Positions 52,272-61,054 of a stretch of 64,000 bases of DNA are shown here, piece by piece. Under the pieces are notes generated by a model. That model worked only from the letters and a program-made list of their open reading frames with translations. It was not told the origin of the DNA and did no database searches. The stretch is from assembly GCA_040779335.1 (NCBI GenBank), contig JBFONV010000001.1, positions 434,001-498,000 of the forward strand, read 5' to 3'. Positions within the stretch are counted from its first letter, which is position 1. Each line of letters starts with the position of its first letter. The DNA is from JBFONV01 sp040779335 (GTDB lineage: Bacteria > Pseudomonadota > Gammaproteobacteria > Enterobacterales > Alteromonadaceae). A program made the position numbers and the translations under genes.

Positions 52272-54029
52272 CTAGGCGTTAAGCAGGGCTTGCAGTTCTT
52301 GCTTTTCTGCTTGGTTCATTTCGTTCATTCGCGCTTTTTGCAATAAAATTTCCGTTCGTTGCTCGACAAAATTACTTAATAATTTCTCGATGCTATCTAA
52401 AAATACGTGCTCAGCGGCATCACTTTCAATATGGTGTTGCCAGCACATCAACTTTGCCAAATGCTTACCGTGTTCACTATCACGAAAATACTCAAGCAAT
52501 TGTGCACTGCTCGCATTTGGGTTGCGTTTACATAACGTCATTACTTGATTAAGCAATGACATACCAGGTGCATCAATATGTTGTAAAATCGATGGGTCTG
52601 GTAACGCATTAATAATATGGGGATGCTCAAGCAATAATGCAATAGCTAGTCGCACTGGTGTGCCGCGAGTTTGCGTCGTAGTAACCTTCTTATGAGGCGA
52701 TTTTGCGCTTGCTTTATTGAGTTTAGTGATTAATTGCTGGCTGCCAGTACCAAAATTATTGGCAAGTTCATTAATGATAGAGTCTTTTAAAATGCTATCC
52801 GGCAGCTTAGTTAAGTAGGGCTGAAATGAGTCAATTAGTGCGGCTCGACCTTCCATTGAGTTCATATCTATTTGCTGCATTAAGTTTTCGAATAAGAATT
52901 TTGATAGCGGTAGAGCGTTATCTAAGGTCGCTTCAAATGCTTGTTGACCCTGTTGTCTGATCATTGAATCAGGATCTTCACCATCAGGTAAAAAGACAAA
53001 CTTTAATGAGTAACCATCTCTAATGAGCGGGAGTGCATTTTCCATTGCTCGCCAGGCTGCATCTTTGCCCGCTCTGTCACCGTCATAGCAGCAAATAACT
53101 TCGTTGACAGTGCGGAAGAGGGTTTGCAATTGCTCTTCTGTGGTGGACGTGCCAAGAGAAGCAACTGCGTAATCTACACCGTGCTGTGCTAAGGCGACGA
53201 CATCCATATAGCCTTCTACGACCACTAAACGGCTCAACTTTTTATTCGCTTGCTTAGCTTCATATAAGCCATAAAGTTCCTGGCCTTTATGATATATACG
53301 GGTTTCTGGGGAGTTTAAATATTTAGGAGTACCATCGCCCAGTACTCGGCCGCCAAAACCAATGACACGACCGCGTTTATCGCGAATTGGAAACATGATA
53401 CGACCACGAAAACGGTCATAAGGCCTATTCTTATCTCCTTGGATAGCCATACCCAAATCAATTAATTGCTGATTGATTACATTGCTTTTACCAAAAGCTT
53501 TCATCATGCCATCCCAGTTATCACTGATATAGCCAATGCCAAATCGTTTGACTATTTCACCAGTTAAACCACGCCCTTTTAGGTAATCAACGGCGGTTAC
53601 TTTATCTTCAGATACTTTGAGCTGATGTTGGTAGAACTGACTAATTTGAGTGAGTAGTTCATAATCGTCTTGTTTTTGTTGATAGGCTTGCTGTTGTTTA
53701 TGTTGTTCAGCTGGACTTTGCGTATTTTGTTCACGCGGCACTTCCATATTGTAATGGGAGGCAAGTTCTTCGATGGCATCAGGGAAGTCGAGTCGATCAA
53801 ACTCCATTAAAAATGAAATGGCATTGCCGTGTTCGCCGCAGCCAAAACAGTGATAAAACTGCTTGTCTTGACTGACACTAAAAGAGGGTGATTTTTCAGT
53901 ATGAAAAGGACAGCACGCTTGATAATTTTTTCCGGCTTTTTTCAGCGGAACTCTGCTATCTATTAGTTCGACAATATCTGCACGAGCGAGCAAATCATCG
54001 ATAAATTGTCTGGGAATTCGTCCAGCCAT
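52272..54029 (-). CDS. dnaG: DNA primase DnaG
   Basis: 585 residues. An N-terminal zinc-binding domain (C-x2-H...C-x2-C: CPFHTEKSPSF, CFGCGEHG) is followed by the TOPRIM catalytic core (about 255-345, VVVEGYMDVVALAQHG, YDGDRAGKDAA) and a C-terminal DnaB-binding helical domain. It makes RNA primers at the replication fork. It lies 115 bp before rpoD and after a terminator that follows yqeY, the attenuated arrangement known for this operon in E. coli. Confidence 0.97.
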   Translation of the reverse strand: MAGRIPRQFIDDLLARADIVELIDSRVPLKKAGKNYQACCPFHTEKSPSFSVSQDKQFYHCFGCGEHGNAISFLMEFDRLDFPDAIEELASHYNMEVPREQNTQSPAEQHKQQQAYQQKQDDYELLTQISQFYQHQLKVSEDKVTAVDYLKGRGLTGEIVKRFGIGYISDNWDGMMKAFGKSNVINQQLIDLGMAIQGDKNRPYDRFRGRIMFPIRDKRGRVIGFGGRVLGDGTPKYLNSPETRIYHKGQELYGLYEAKQANKKLSRLVVVEGYMDVVALAQHGVDYAVASLGTSTTEEQLQTLFRTVNEVICCYDGDRAGKDAAWRAMENALPLIRDGYSLKFVFLPDGEDPDSMIRQQGQQAFEATLDNALPLSKFLFENLMQQIDMNSMEGRAALIDSFQPYLTKLPDSILKDSIINELANNFGTGSQQLITKLNKASAKSPHKKVTTTQTRGTPVRLAIALLLEHPHIINALPDPSILQHIDAPGMSLLNQVMTLCKRNPNASSAQLLEYFRDSEHGKHLAKLMCWQHHIESDAAEHVFLDSIEKLLSNFVEQRTEILLQKARMNEMNQAEKQELQALLNA

Positions 54030-54145
54030 TGATTCTTTTCAACTTACTTTGAATGGTTAAAATAACGATTTTATTCTACACAAAACTAACCGCATTAGCA
54101 TTAAAGATATCTGGATTAAATTTTATGAAGAAGGAGCATGAGGCA

Positions 54146-54180
54146 ATAAAAAACCGCGAGGCTAATGCTGTCGCGGTTTA
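54146..54180 (-). terminator. Intrinsic terminator between yqeY and dnaG
   Basis: On the minus strand, AAACCGCGA-N11-TCGCGGTTT followed by a T-run. It ends the rpsU-yqeY transcript partially or fully and so lowers dnaG expression relative to rpsU, as the terminator between rpsU and dnaG does in E. coli. Confidence 0.85.
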
Positions 54181-54200
54181 TATAGAAAATAATTTAATTG

Positions 54201-54647
54201 TTATGCGTTTAATGCTGCTCTAACTTGTCCGCTTACAGCGCCTAAGTCTGCTTTACCTTGCATTAACGGCTTAAGTACTGCCATTACTTTACCCATATCA
54301 GCCATGGAGGCTGCACCGGTTTCAGTAATTGCATGGTTAATCAATACATTAATTTCTTCAGAAGAAAGAGGTTGCGGTAAAAAGCTCTCTAACGCGACCA
54401 CTTCAGCAGCTTCATTTTCTGCCAATTCTGTTCGACCACCTTCGCTAAACATTTTAATAGACTCTTTACGCTGTTTAACCATTTTGGTTAGTACAGCAAT
54501 AACGTTGTCATCAGTTGCTTCGGTATTATGATCGATTTCTGCTTGTTTAATTGCAGATAACGCCATGCGAATAACGCCAAGACGAATTTTGTCTTTGGCA
54601 CGCATAGCGTTTTTCATTTCTTCTTTGAGCTGTTCGTATAAAGTCAT
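54201..54647 (-). CDS. yqeY: GatB/YqeY domain protein
   Basis: 148 residues of the YqeY family, with the N-terminal KEEMKNAMRAKDKIRLGVIR and the C-terminal GatB-tail-like domain (MADMGKVMAVLKPLMQGKAD). The domain resembles the tRNA-binding tail of the GatB amidotransferase subunit; the cellular role of stand-alone YqeY is not settled. It lies 31 bp after rpsU on the same strand, a conserved position. Confidence 0.93.
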   Translation of the reverse strand: MTLYEQLKEEMKNAMRAKDKIRLGVIRMALSAIKQAEIDHNTEATDDNVIAVLTKMVKQRKESIKMFSEGGRTELAENEAAEVVALESFLPQPLSSEEINVLINHAITETGAASMADMGKVMAVLKPLMQGKADLGAVSGQVRAALNA

Positions 54648-54678
54648 TATACAGACTCAAACAATTACTAAGGTAATC

Positions 54679-54894
54679 TTAGTACATGCGAATGCGACGA
54701 GCATTCTCACGAGAAACTTTTTTAGCAGCACGTTTTACCGCAGCAGCTTTTTTACGTTTACGTTCCCAAGTTGGTTTTTCGTAACATTCGCGACGACGAA
54801 CTTCAGAAAGGATACCTGCTTTTTCACATGAACGTTTGAAACGACGTAATGCTACGTCAAATGGTTCGTTTTCTCTTACTTTAATTACTGGCAT
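54679..54894 (-). CDS. rpsU: 30S ribosomal protein S21
   Basis: 71 residues, identical in length to E. coli S21, beginning MPVIKVRENEPFDVALRRFK and ending RRIRMY, with the basic helical body RKRKKAAAVKR. It helps base pairing between the anti-Shine-Dalgarno and mRNA at initiation. First gene of the macromolecular synthesis block; it diverges from tsaD with a 223-bp shared promoter region. Confidence 0.98.
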   Translation of the reverse strand: MPVIKVRENEPFDVALRRFKRSCEKAGILSEVRRRECYEKPTWERKRKKAAAVKRAAKKVSRENARRIRMY

Positions 54895-55117
54895 TGTGCC
54901 TATCTACCTTAGTATTGTATCTATATAAATCGGTGATTAATTCCAACAAGTCGCTGTTAAAATCACCCGCTCTATCAAAAATGGGTGCAGCATTCTATTC
55001 CGAAGTGCAGTAGTTGTAAAGTTATAATCATCTTTAAGTGGTTAAAACTTTCAATCACAGGTAAAATCGCCCACCTTGTTTAATTTAATGTTAATACATT
55101 TTTAGTGGTTTTATAGT

Positions 55118-56161
55118 ATGCGAATTTTGGGTATAGAAACTTCATGTGATGAAACGGGTATCGCGATTTATGATGATGGGCAAGGGGACTTGCCTAAAGG
55201 AATCGTAGCACATCGTTTATATAGCCAAATAGCGGTGCATGCCGATTACGGTGGTGTAGTGCCCGAACTTGCGTCACGTGATCATGTCCGTAAAACCATT
55301 CCACTAATTATGGAAGTCCTAAAAGAGGCTAATTTAACGCCGCAAGATCTAGACGGTATTGCATACACCGCTGGCCCGGGTCTTGTCGGTGCGTTATTGG
55401 TAGGGTGTTCAATTGGCCGCAGTTTGGCTTATGGTTGGGATATTCCTGCTGTGCCTGTGCATCATATGGAAGGGCATTTATTGGCGCCTATGCTCGAGGA
55501 TAATGTGCCTGAATTTCCTTTTGTTGCCTTACTTGTTTCAGGTGGTCACACCATGTTAGTGCGTGTTGACGGTATAGGTGAATATCAGTTGCTGGGTGAA
55601 TCAGTTGATGATGCTGCCGGAGAGGCCTTTGACAAAACCGCTAAGTTATTAGGATTAGATTATCCTGGTGGACCGGCGTTATCTAAAATGGCAGAAACGG
55701 GCACACCTGGTAAATTTAAATTTCCGCGCCCGATGACCGATAGGCCTGGCTTAGATTTTAGTTTTAGTGGCCTAAAAACGGCAACAGCGACGGCAATACG
55801 TAAAGAAATTGCAACAAATGGAACTATGAATGAGCAAACGCACGCCGATATTGCTTATGCCTTTCAAGAAGCGGTGGTGGATACACTAGCAATAAAATGT
55901 CGTCGAGCCTTGCAACAATGCCAATTATCACGTTTAGTTATTGCTGGCGGTGTTAGTGCCAATAGTTCATTAAGGGTAAAGCTTGGTGAAATAACCGCAA
56001 AGTTAGGTGGAGAAGTTTTTTACCCTCGACCAGAATTTTGTACCGATAATGGTGCAATGATCGCTTACGCAGGTTTGCAGCGACTTAAATCAGGGCAACA
56101 ACATGAGTTAACGTTTAAAGCAACACCACGTTGGCCTTTAGATACATTGCCAGCGGTATAA
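55118..56161 (+). CDS. tsaD: tRNA N6-adenosine threonylcarbamoyltransferase TsaD
   Basis: 347 residues of the Kae1/Qri7/TsaD family. The metal-binding HMEGH motif is visible (VHHMEGHLLAP), with ETSCDETG at the N-terminus, LVSGGHT and GGVSANSSLR for nucleotide binding. With TsaB, TsaC and TsaE it forms t6A37 in tRNAs reading ANN codons. Its divergence from rpsU is conserved in gammaproteobacteria. Confidence 0.97.
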   Translation: MRILGIETSCDETGIAIYDDGQGDLPKGIVAHRLYSQIAVHADYGGVVPELASRDHVRKTIPLIMEVLKEANLTPQDLDGIAYTAGPGLVGALLVGCSIGRSLAYGWDIPAVPVHHMEGHLLAPMLEDNVPEFPFVALLVSGGHTMLVRVDGIGEYQLLGESVDDAAGEAFDKTAKLLGLDYPGGPALSKMAETGTPGKFKFPRPMTDRPGLDFSFSGLKTATATAIRKEIATNGTMNEQTHADIAYAFQEAVVDTLAIKCRRALQQCQLSRLVIAGGVSANSSLRVKLGEITAKLGGEVFYPRPEFCTDNGAMIAYAGLQRLKSGQQHELTFKATPRWPLDTLPAV

Positions 56162-56197
56162 GTGGTCGATATAGGTAGGCAAGGTATTCACTTATTT

Positions 56198-56797
56198 TTA
56201 TTTTTGAGCGTCGACATGTTTTTTAGTTATGGCTTTTCGCATAAAGGAAACATTTTCAACGGGAATTACAACGGCACTTGAGTTCTTACCATCATAAAAG
56301 AAAGTATAGCGACTCGTTCCTCCAAGCAGAGCTAAATTTTGCTCTGCAGTCTGACTACCATGGTCTGAGATGCGGATCAAAAAGTTATCTGTTACACCCG
56401 CTTTAATTTTATCGGCATTTTCCACTGCTAGATAATTTACCAACCAGTATGTATAAAAAATAAGTACGCAAATGTAACCGATGGGATCTGAGTAGTTTGC
56501 TTTTAATCGGCGCTCCATGAAATCACCGTAACGTTTAAATTTTTTTCTTAGCAAAACATCAAACCAGTAAGCAATACCAATCAGCACAATTAGTGATAGA
56601 AAAACAATTATCGACCTTGGCTCTAAAATAGATGCCATGAGAAAGTCACTTAAATCGGCTAATTTAATAATATTAATATCAAATTGGTGATAGAAAAAGT
56701 AGCTATAAAAAACACCAATAGTGGTGATGATAAAATAACAAACTGTCAGTAAAATAGCTGGGTTTTCAACGATAAATTTTTTAATTTGAGTTTTCAT
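56198..56797 (-). CDS. Hypothetical membrane protein
   Basis: 199 residues with three hydrophobic segments: about 13-34 (PAILLTVCYFIITTIGVFYS, in part ILLTVCYFIITTIGVF), 57-77 (IIVFLSLIVLIGIAY) and 106-122 (YICVLIFYTYWLVNYL). A polar C-terminal domain of about 75 residues ends HVDAQK. I do not recognise a family. Codon use looks ordinary. It sits between tsaD (convergent) and plsY (same strand, 77 bp away). Confidence 0.65.
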   Translation of the reverse strand: MKTQIKKFIVENPAILLTVCYFIITTIGVFYSYFFYHQFDINIIKLADLSDFLMASILEPRSIIVFLSLIVLIGIAYWFDVLLRKKFKRYGDFMERRLKANYSDPIGYICVLIFYTYWLVNYLAVENADKIKAGVTDNFLIRISDHGSQTAEQNLALLGGTSRYTFFYDGKNSSAVVIPVENVSFMRKAITKKHVDAQK

Positions 56798-56874
56798 TAA
56801 CGTGCCTGATTAATATTTTTTTAATTATTATTGTGAGTGTTTGTTAATGTTCGTTGTAGCGTTTTTAGTTAATA

Positions 56875-57477
56875 TCATTTGTTTTTTTCAAAAAAAGATA
56901 TTTTGCTTTCAGTCCCTTTGAGCAGTCGGGTGATATTATCTTTGTGTCTAAAGATGATCAGCGCGGAGAGCATAAATACCGGGTAAAGATAAATAGGTTT
57001 TAATAACCATGTATATAGTGGTGCCAAGGCTACCGTTATGATCGCTGCTAGGCTTGAGTAGCGAGTTATTTTTGCGACCAATAACCAAGTTACAACTAAT
57101 AAGAAGCCTAAATCTAATCCTATGGGGAGCAGTACGCCAAAAGCAGTGGCGACGGCTTTTCCTCCTTTGAAGTTAAAAAATAACGGGTACATGTGCCCTA
57201 AGCATGCGGCTACGGCAATTACTCCTAAATATATAGGTTCTATCTTAAGGAAATAAGCGCCCCAAACCGGGATTGTGCCTTTAATAATATCGAACAAAAG
57301 TACACTGGCTGCGGCATATTTATTACCTATCCTTAATACGTTAGTTGCGCCCGGATTGTTTGAACCTGTGGTTCTAGGATCGGGAAGATCAAGAATTTTG
57401 CAAATAAGAATGGCACTCGATATCGAACCCATTAAATAGGCAAATATCGTCATTATGAGTGTCATTAATAACATCAC
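56875..57477 (-). CDS. plsY: Glycerol-3-phosphate acyltransferase PlsY
   Basis: Membrane enzyme that acylates glycerol-3-phosphate from acyl-phosphate, the first step of phospholipid synthesis. About 200 residues and five membrane segments. Motifs: GSISSAILICKILDLPDPR, GSNNPGATNVLR and FKGGKAVATAFG, the last two lining the active site. The start is unclear: GTG 57477, ATG 57474, ATG 57465 and ATG 57456 are all in frame with no clear ribosome binding site. By comparison with E. coli, 57465 or 57474 is likely. Confidence 0.95.
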   Translation of the reverse strand: MMLLMTLIMTIFAYLMGSISSAILICKILDLPDPRTTGSNNPGATNVLRIGNKYAAASVLLFDIIKGTIPVWGAYFLKIEPIYLGVIAVAACLGHMYPLFFNFKGGKAVATAFGVLLPIGLDLGFLLVVTWLLVAKITRYSSLAAIITVALAPLYTWLLKPIYLYPVFMLSALIIFRHKDNITRLLKGTESKISFFEKNK

Positions 57478-57678
57478 GATGTAAAAAGATCCTTTTGAAT
57501 GATCGTAGAAATATTGAGCATATGGCTATTGTATCGTTTACCGCGCTAGTTTTTCTAGACCTGCGCAGGTAAACTCGCCAATTAATTCAATTTATATTGT
57601 TCACTTTGACATACAAATGGCAAATAAACGTGTTTTTGAACATATTTTTGTCATCAGTGGCTAACGAGTTTATAGAGC

Positions 57679-58032
57679 ATGGATAAAGTTTTTATACACG
57701 GTTTGACGATTCAAACCACCATAGGTTTTTATCAATGGGAAAAAGAGATCAAGCAAACGTTAGTGCTTGACTTGGAAATGGAGTGGAATACTGCACTCGT
57801 TGCTGAGAATGACGAGTTGGCAAAAACATTAGACTATGCCGAAATTTCAGAAGAAATTGCCACTTTTGCTAATAATAATCCAGTAGATTTATTGGAGACT
57901 TTAGCGGAACGTTTGGCGGCGCATTTGTTGAGTAAATATCAAATTCCTAAACTTAAATTGAAAGTGGGTAAGCCTGGTGCCGTGCATAATGCTCAAAGTG
58001 TTGGTGTTGAAATTGAACGAGGCCGACGCTAA
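57679..58032 (+). CDS. folB: Dihydroneopterin aldolase FolB
   Basis: 117 residues of the tunnelling fold. It cleaves 7,8-dihydroneopterin to 6-hydroxymethyl-dihydropterin in folate synthesis. Typical segments are MDKVFIHGLTIQTTIGFYQWE, quoted in part as HGLTIQTTIGFYQWE with the active-site Glu region, LDYAEISEEI, LLETLAERLA and the LKVGKPGAVHNAQSVGV lysine segment. It is followed 2 bp later by folK, the next step. Confidence 0.95.
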   Translation: MDKVFIHGLTIQTTIGFYQWEKEIKQTLVLDLEMEWNTALVAENDELAKTLDYAEISEEIATFANNNPVDLLETLAERLAAHLLSKYQIPKLKLKVGKPGAVHNAQSVGVEIERGRR

Positions 58033-58034
58033 AT

Positions 58035-58544
58035 ATGGCGCAAATATTTATTTCGTTGGGCACTAATATTGACCGCGAATTATATGTCGAGAAAGGATTG
58101 ACTGCGTTAGCCCAGCAGTTTGGGCAGTTAACCTTATCGTCACTTTTTGAAAGTGAAGCTGTTGGATTTTCAGGGTCACCATTCTTTAATATGGTGATTG
58201 GCGCTAATACTAGCAAAAGCTTGGATGAAGTAGCGGCGATCCTACGGAAAATTGAATTTGATCACGGTCGGGAGAAAGACGCAAAGAAATTCAGTCCGCG
58301 CACCCTAGATCTCGATTTATTACTATACGACAATGTTATTGCCACGACACCTGCACAAATTCCACGAGAAGAAATTGTTCATAACGCATTTGTTTTGTGT
58401 CCACTCGCTGAGATCGCTGGTCATCTAGTACATCCAGTTTTGCAGGTCAGCTATGGGCAACTCTGGCAAGATTATGACAAACAGCATCAAGTATTAAGCA
58501 AAGTCCCTTTAACTTGGCAAAATAGCCCTGATAACAATAAATAA
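58035..58544 (+). CDS. folK: 2-amino-4-hydroxy-6-hydroxymethyldihydropteridine pyrophosphokinase FolK
   Basis: 169 residues. Pyrophosphorylates the FolB product with ATP. Signature FSPRTLDLDLLLYDN (the family's R-x-LDLDLL motif) is at about 93-107, with SLGTNIDRE at the start. It is followed 18 bp later by uppP, so folB-folK-uppP form an apparent operon. Confidence 0.95.
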   Translation: MAQIFISLGTNIDRELYVEKGLTALAQQFGQLTLSSLFESEAVGFSGSPFFNMVIGANTSKSLDEVAAILRKIEFDHGREKDAKKFSPRTLDLDLLLYDNVIATTPAQIPREEIVHNAFVLCPLAEIAGHLVHPVLQVSYGQLWQDYDKQHQVLSKVPLTWQNSPDNNK

Positions 58545-58562
58545 CCTAGTGACAATAATGAT

Positions 58563-59378
58563 ATGACCACCTTAGAAATTTTTATATTAGCAATATTGCA
58601 AGGGCTAACGGAGTTTTTACCGATATCAAGCTCTGCGCATTTAATATTACCTTCACAACTATTAGGCTGGAATGACCAAGGGCTTGCTTTTGATGTCTCG
58701 GTGCACGTAGGCAGCTTATTGGCAGTACTTATCTATTTTCGTCATGAAGTAGGTAATATGGCGGTTGCTTGGGTTGGTTCGATAAAAGGCGAACGAGAAA
58801 ATTTTGATGGTAAACTCGCTTGGTGGATATTGTTTGCGACCATACCTGCAGGTTTATTTGGTTTGTTTGGTAAAGACTTTATCGAAGAGCACTTACGCTC
58901 CTCATTGGTTATCGCGGCGACAACTTTATTGTTTGGTTTTTTACTAGGCTTTGCAGATATTAAAGCAGGTCGACGAACGGAAGAACAAAATACTCGTTTA
59001 GAAAAGCTTGGTTTTAAAGGTGCTATGCTGATAGGTTTTGCGCAAGCATTAGCATTAATACCGGGCACTTCACGTTCAGGGATCACGATGACAATAGGAT
59101 TGATGCTAGGACTGAGTCGTGACAATGCCGCACGTTTTTCTTTCCTACTTTCTATCCCCGCTATTGCTATGGCAGGGAGCTATCTCACCTTAAAACTTGT
59201 AATGTCACTTGAGCCGGTCGATTGGCAAGCTATTGGCTTAGGCAGTGTTTTGGCTTTTGTTAGTGCCTATGCTTGTATCCATTATTTTCTCATTCTTATT
59301 AATAAAGTCGGTATGATGCCATTTGTTGTTTATCGCTTACTGCTTGGTGTTGGCTTACTATGGTTTGTCTTTGTGTAA
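58563..59378 (+). CDS. uppP: Undecaprenyl-diphosphatase UppP (BacA)
   Basis: 271-residue membrane enzyme that regenerates undecaprenyl phosphate for cell-wall synthesis. Conserved motifs: QGLTEFLPISSSAHL (the glutamate-rich motif and SSSAH) near residue 14 and PGTSRSGITMTIGL (the phosphatase-like PGxSRSG) near 168. About eight hydrophobic segments. It closes the folB-folK-uppP unit at an intrinsic terminator. Confidence 0.96.
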   Translation: MTTLEIFILAILQGLTEFLPISSSAHLILPSQLLGWNDQGLAFDVSVHVGSLLAVLIYFRHEVGNMAVAWVGSIKGERENFDGKLAWWILFATIPAGLFGLFGKDFIEEHLRSSLVIAATTLLFGFLLGFADIKAGRRTEEQNTRLEKLGFKGAMLIGFAQALALIPGTSRSGITMTIGLMLGLSRDNAARFSFLLSIPAIAMAGSYLTLKLVMSLEPVDWQAIGLGSVLAFVSAYACIHYFLILINKVGMMPFVVYRLLLGVGLLWFVFV

Positions 59379-59399
59379 TGCTAAGCGGATAAACTGATT

Positions 59400-59425
59400 A
59401 AAACGCGCTATTAAGCGCGTTTTTT
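59400..59425 (+). terminator. Intrinsic terminator after uppP
   Basis: AAACGCGC-TATTAA-GCGCGTTT followed by TTT. The T-run passes directly into the tandem repeat at 59426. Confidence 0.88.
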
Positions 59426-59534
59426 ATGTTCAGGACGAACGGTATGTCTCGATGACAGGATGTCAAGGAGCGACGATGGTCAGGCAGGACGAACGGTATG
59501 TCGCGGTGGCAGGATGTCAAGGAGCGAGGATAGT
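59426..59534. repeat. Tandem ~50-bp repeat, locus B (two units)
   Basis: Units start at 59426 and 59476. Both carry GGACGAACGGTATGTC, then a hairpin (TGACA-GGA-TGTCA at 59453-59465; TGGCA-GGA-TGTCA at 59507-59519 with one G-T pair) and the tail AAGGAGCGA. Unit 2 has a four-base insertion (CAGG) near its start. Homologous to locus A at 50217-50317. Confidence 0.85.
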
Positions 59535-59682
59535 CAAATGTCAGCAAATAGTGACAATTTCGCGAATCTTTTAAACCCTCTCTTTACGTAAACGTTAACT
59601 TTTAGGTACACAAATCTACTGGGTTAATTTAAACTGGTTACATTATTGCCTTTGCTATCGCCTTAATGAGAGTGAGAAAACG
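59535..59682. other. Promoter region of the acyl-CoA dehydrogenase gene
   Basis: No gene and no distinct structure is seen; GAGAGTGAG near 59667 could serve as the ribosome binding region. Confidence 0.3.
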
Positions 59683-60840
59683 ATGGACCTTTCCCTAACT
59701 GAAGAACAAGCCATGATCCAAGATATGGCACGAAAATTTGCTGACAGTGAATTGGCTCCTGTAGCGGCCGAACTTGATGAGCATGGTAATCAAGCATTGT
59801 TTTTAGAAAATTTGGCTAAGTTGACCGAACTTGGCTTTATGGGCCTTAACATTAAAGCTGAATACGGCGGTGTTGAAGCCGGAGTTGTGGCATTTAGTTT
59901 AGCAATCACTGAGCTAGCAAGGGCTTGTGCATCAACAGCCGTGACCACTTCGGTAACGAATATGGTCGCTGAGGTGATCCAAGCGGTCGGCAACGAAGCG
60001 CAAAAACAGCAGTATTTACCCAAGATTTGTAGTGGCGAATATCGAGCTGGCGGATTTTGTTTAACAGAAGTTAGTGCTGGCTCTGATCCTGCTGGAATGA
60101 AAACTACCGCAGTGAAAGACGGTGATGACTATATCATTAATGGTAGTAAGCTTTATATTACCAGTGGTTCATTTGCTGATGTTTTCGTGGTTTGGGCGGT
60201 AACGGATCCCGACGTACCTAAAGGTAAGGGGATTTCGTGTTTTATCGTTGAAGCAGGTACCTCTGGTATGAACATCGGTAAAAGCGAAGACAAAATGGGA
60301 CAAAAAGCTTCACCAACGAATGAAGTGCATTTTGATCAATGTCGAGTACCAGCATCGGCCTTACTAGGTGAAGAAAATCGTGGTTTTAGCATAGCGGTTG
60401 GTGAGCTTGCTGGTGGGCGTATTGGTATCGGCTCATTAGCATTAGGGGTTGGCTTGGCTGCAATGGATTACGCACGAGCATATATAACCGAGCGTAAACA
60501 ATTTAATCAAGCGCTCTCAAATTTCCAAGGTTTGCAGTGGAAATTGGCTGATCGTTATACTGAATTGGAAGCAGCGCGTTTGTTATTAATGCAAGCAGCC
60601 TATAACAAAGAGCAAGGTTTACCTTTTGGTCAAGCGGCATCAATGGCGAAACTATTTGCCTCAGAAAAAGCCAATATTGCTTGTTATGATGCGTTACAAA
60701 TGATGGGCGGTAATGGCTATATTCGCGAATATCCATTAGAGCGTTTTGCTCGTGATGTTCGAGTTACTTCTATCTATGAAGGCACTAGCGAAATCCAAAA
60801 AGTGATCATTTCTCGTGAATTATTGCGCGTAGTTTCTTAA
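59683..60840 (+). CDS. Acyl-CoA dehydrogenase (short/medium-chain type)
   Basis: 385 residues. FAD flavoprotein that introduces the alpha-beta double bond in acyl-CoA. The N-terminal helical domain starts MDLSLTEEQAMIQDMARKFA; the middle domain has CLTEVSAGSDPAGMKT and YITSGSFADVFVVWA; the C-terminal domain has the catalytic Glu in YEGTSEIQKVIISREL. Butyryl- or isobutyryl-type enzymes share this length and Glu position; the chain length cannot be set from sequence alone. Transcribed alone. Confidence 0.92.
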   Translation: MDLSLTEEQAMIQDMARKFADSELAPVAAELDEHGNQALFLENLAKLTELGFMGLNIKAEYGGVEAGVVAFSLAITELARACASTAVTTSVTNMVAEVIQAVGNEAQKQQYLPKICSGEYRAGGFCLTEVSAGSDPAGMKTTAVKDGDDYIINGSKLYITSGSFADVFVVWAVTDPDVPKGKGISCFIVEAGTSGMNIGKSEDKMGQKASPTNEVHFDQCRVPASALLGEENRGFSIAVGELAGGRIGIGSLALGVGLAAMDYARAYITERKQFNQALSNFQGLQWKLADRYTELEAARLLLMQAAYNKEQGLPFGQAASMAKLFASEKANIACYDALQMMGGNGYIREYPLERFARDVRVTSIYEGTSEIQKVIISRELLRVVS

Positions 60841-61054
60841 TTCTTATCAGTAAAGTATCAGTGCTGAGTTTTCGTCGATGGCGACTCGCGCTGATCCCCC
60901 TAATTAAAACCTTAAGTTAGATCTTATCATAGCGCTGAATTCAGTGATTATTGGCAAAGTGCAGTGTGATAATCTTTGTCAATATTGTTTAATTTTTGCA
61001 AGCACTCTTGTAAGTTTGAGGGTAAGCCCCAAAATATTTATTAATATAGTTAAA

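Noticed and set aside
60944..61054. GTG start extending the YbbN-like protein by 37 residues
   Set aside because: The added residues do not fit the family, and the ATG at 61055 gives the usual length of about 285.
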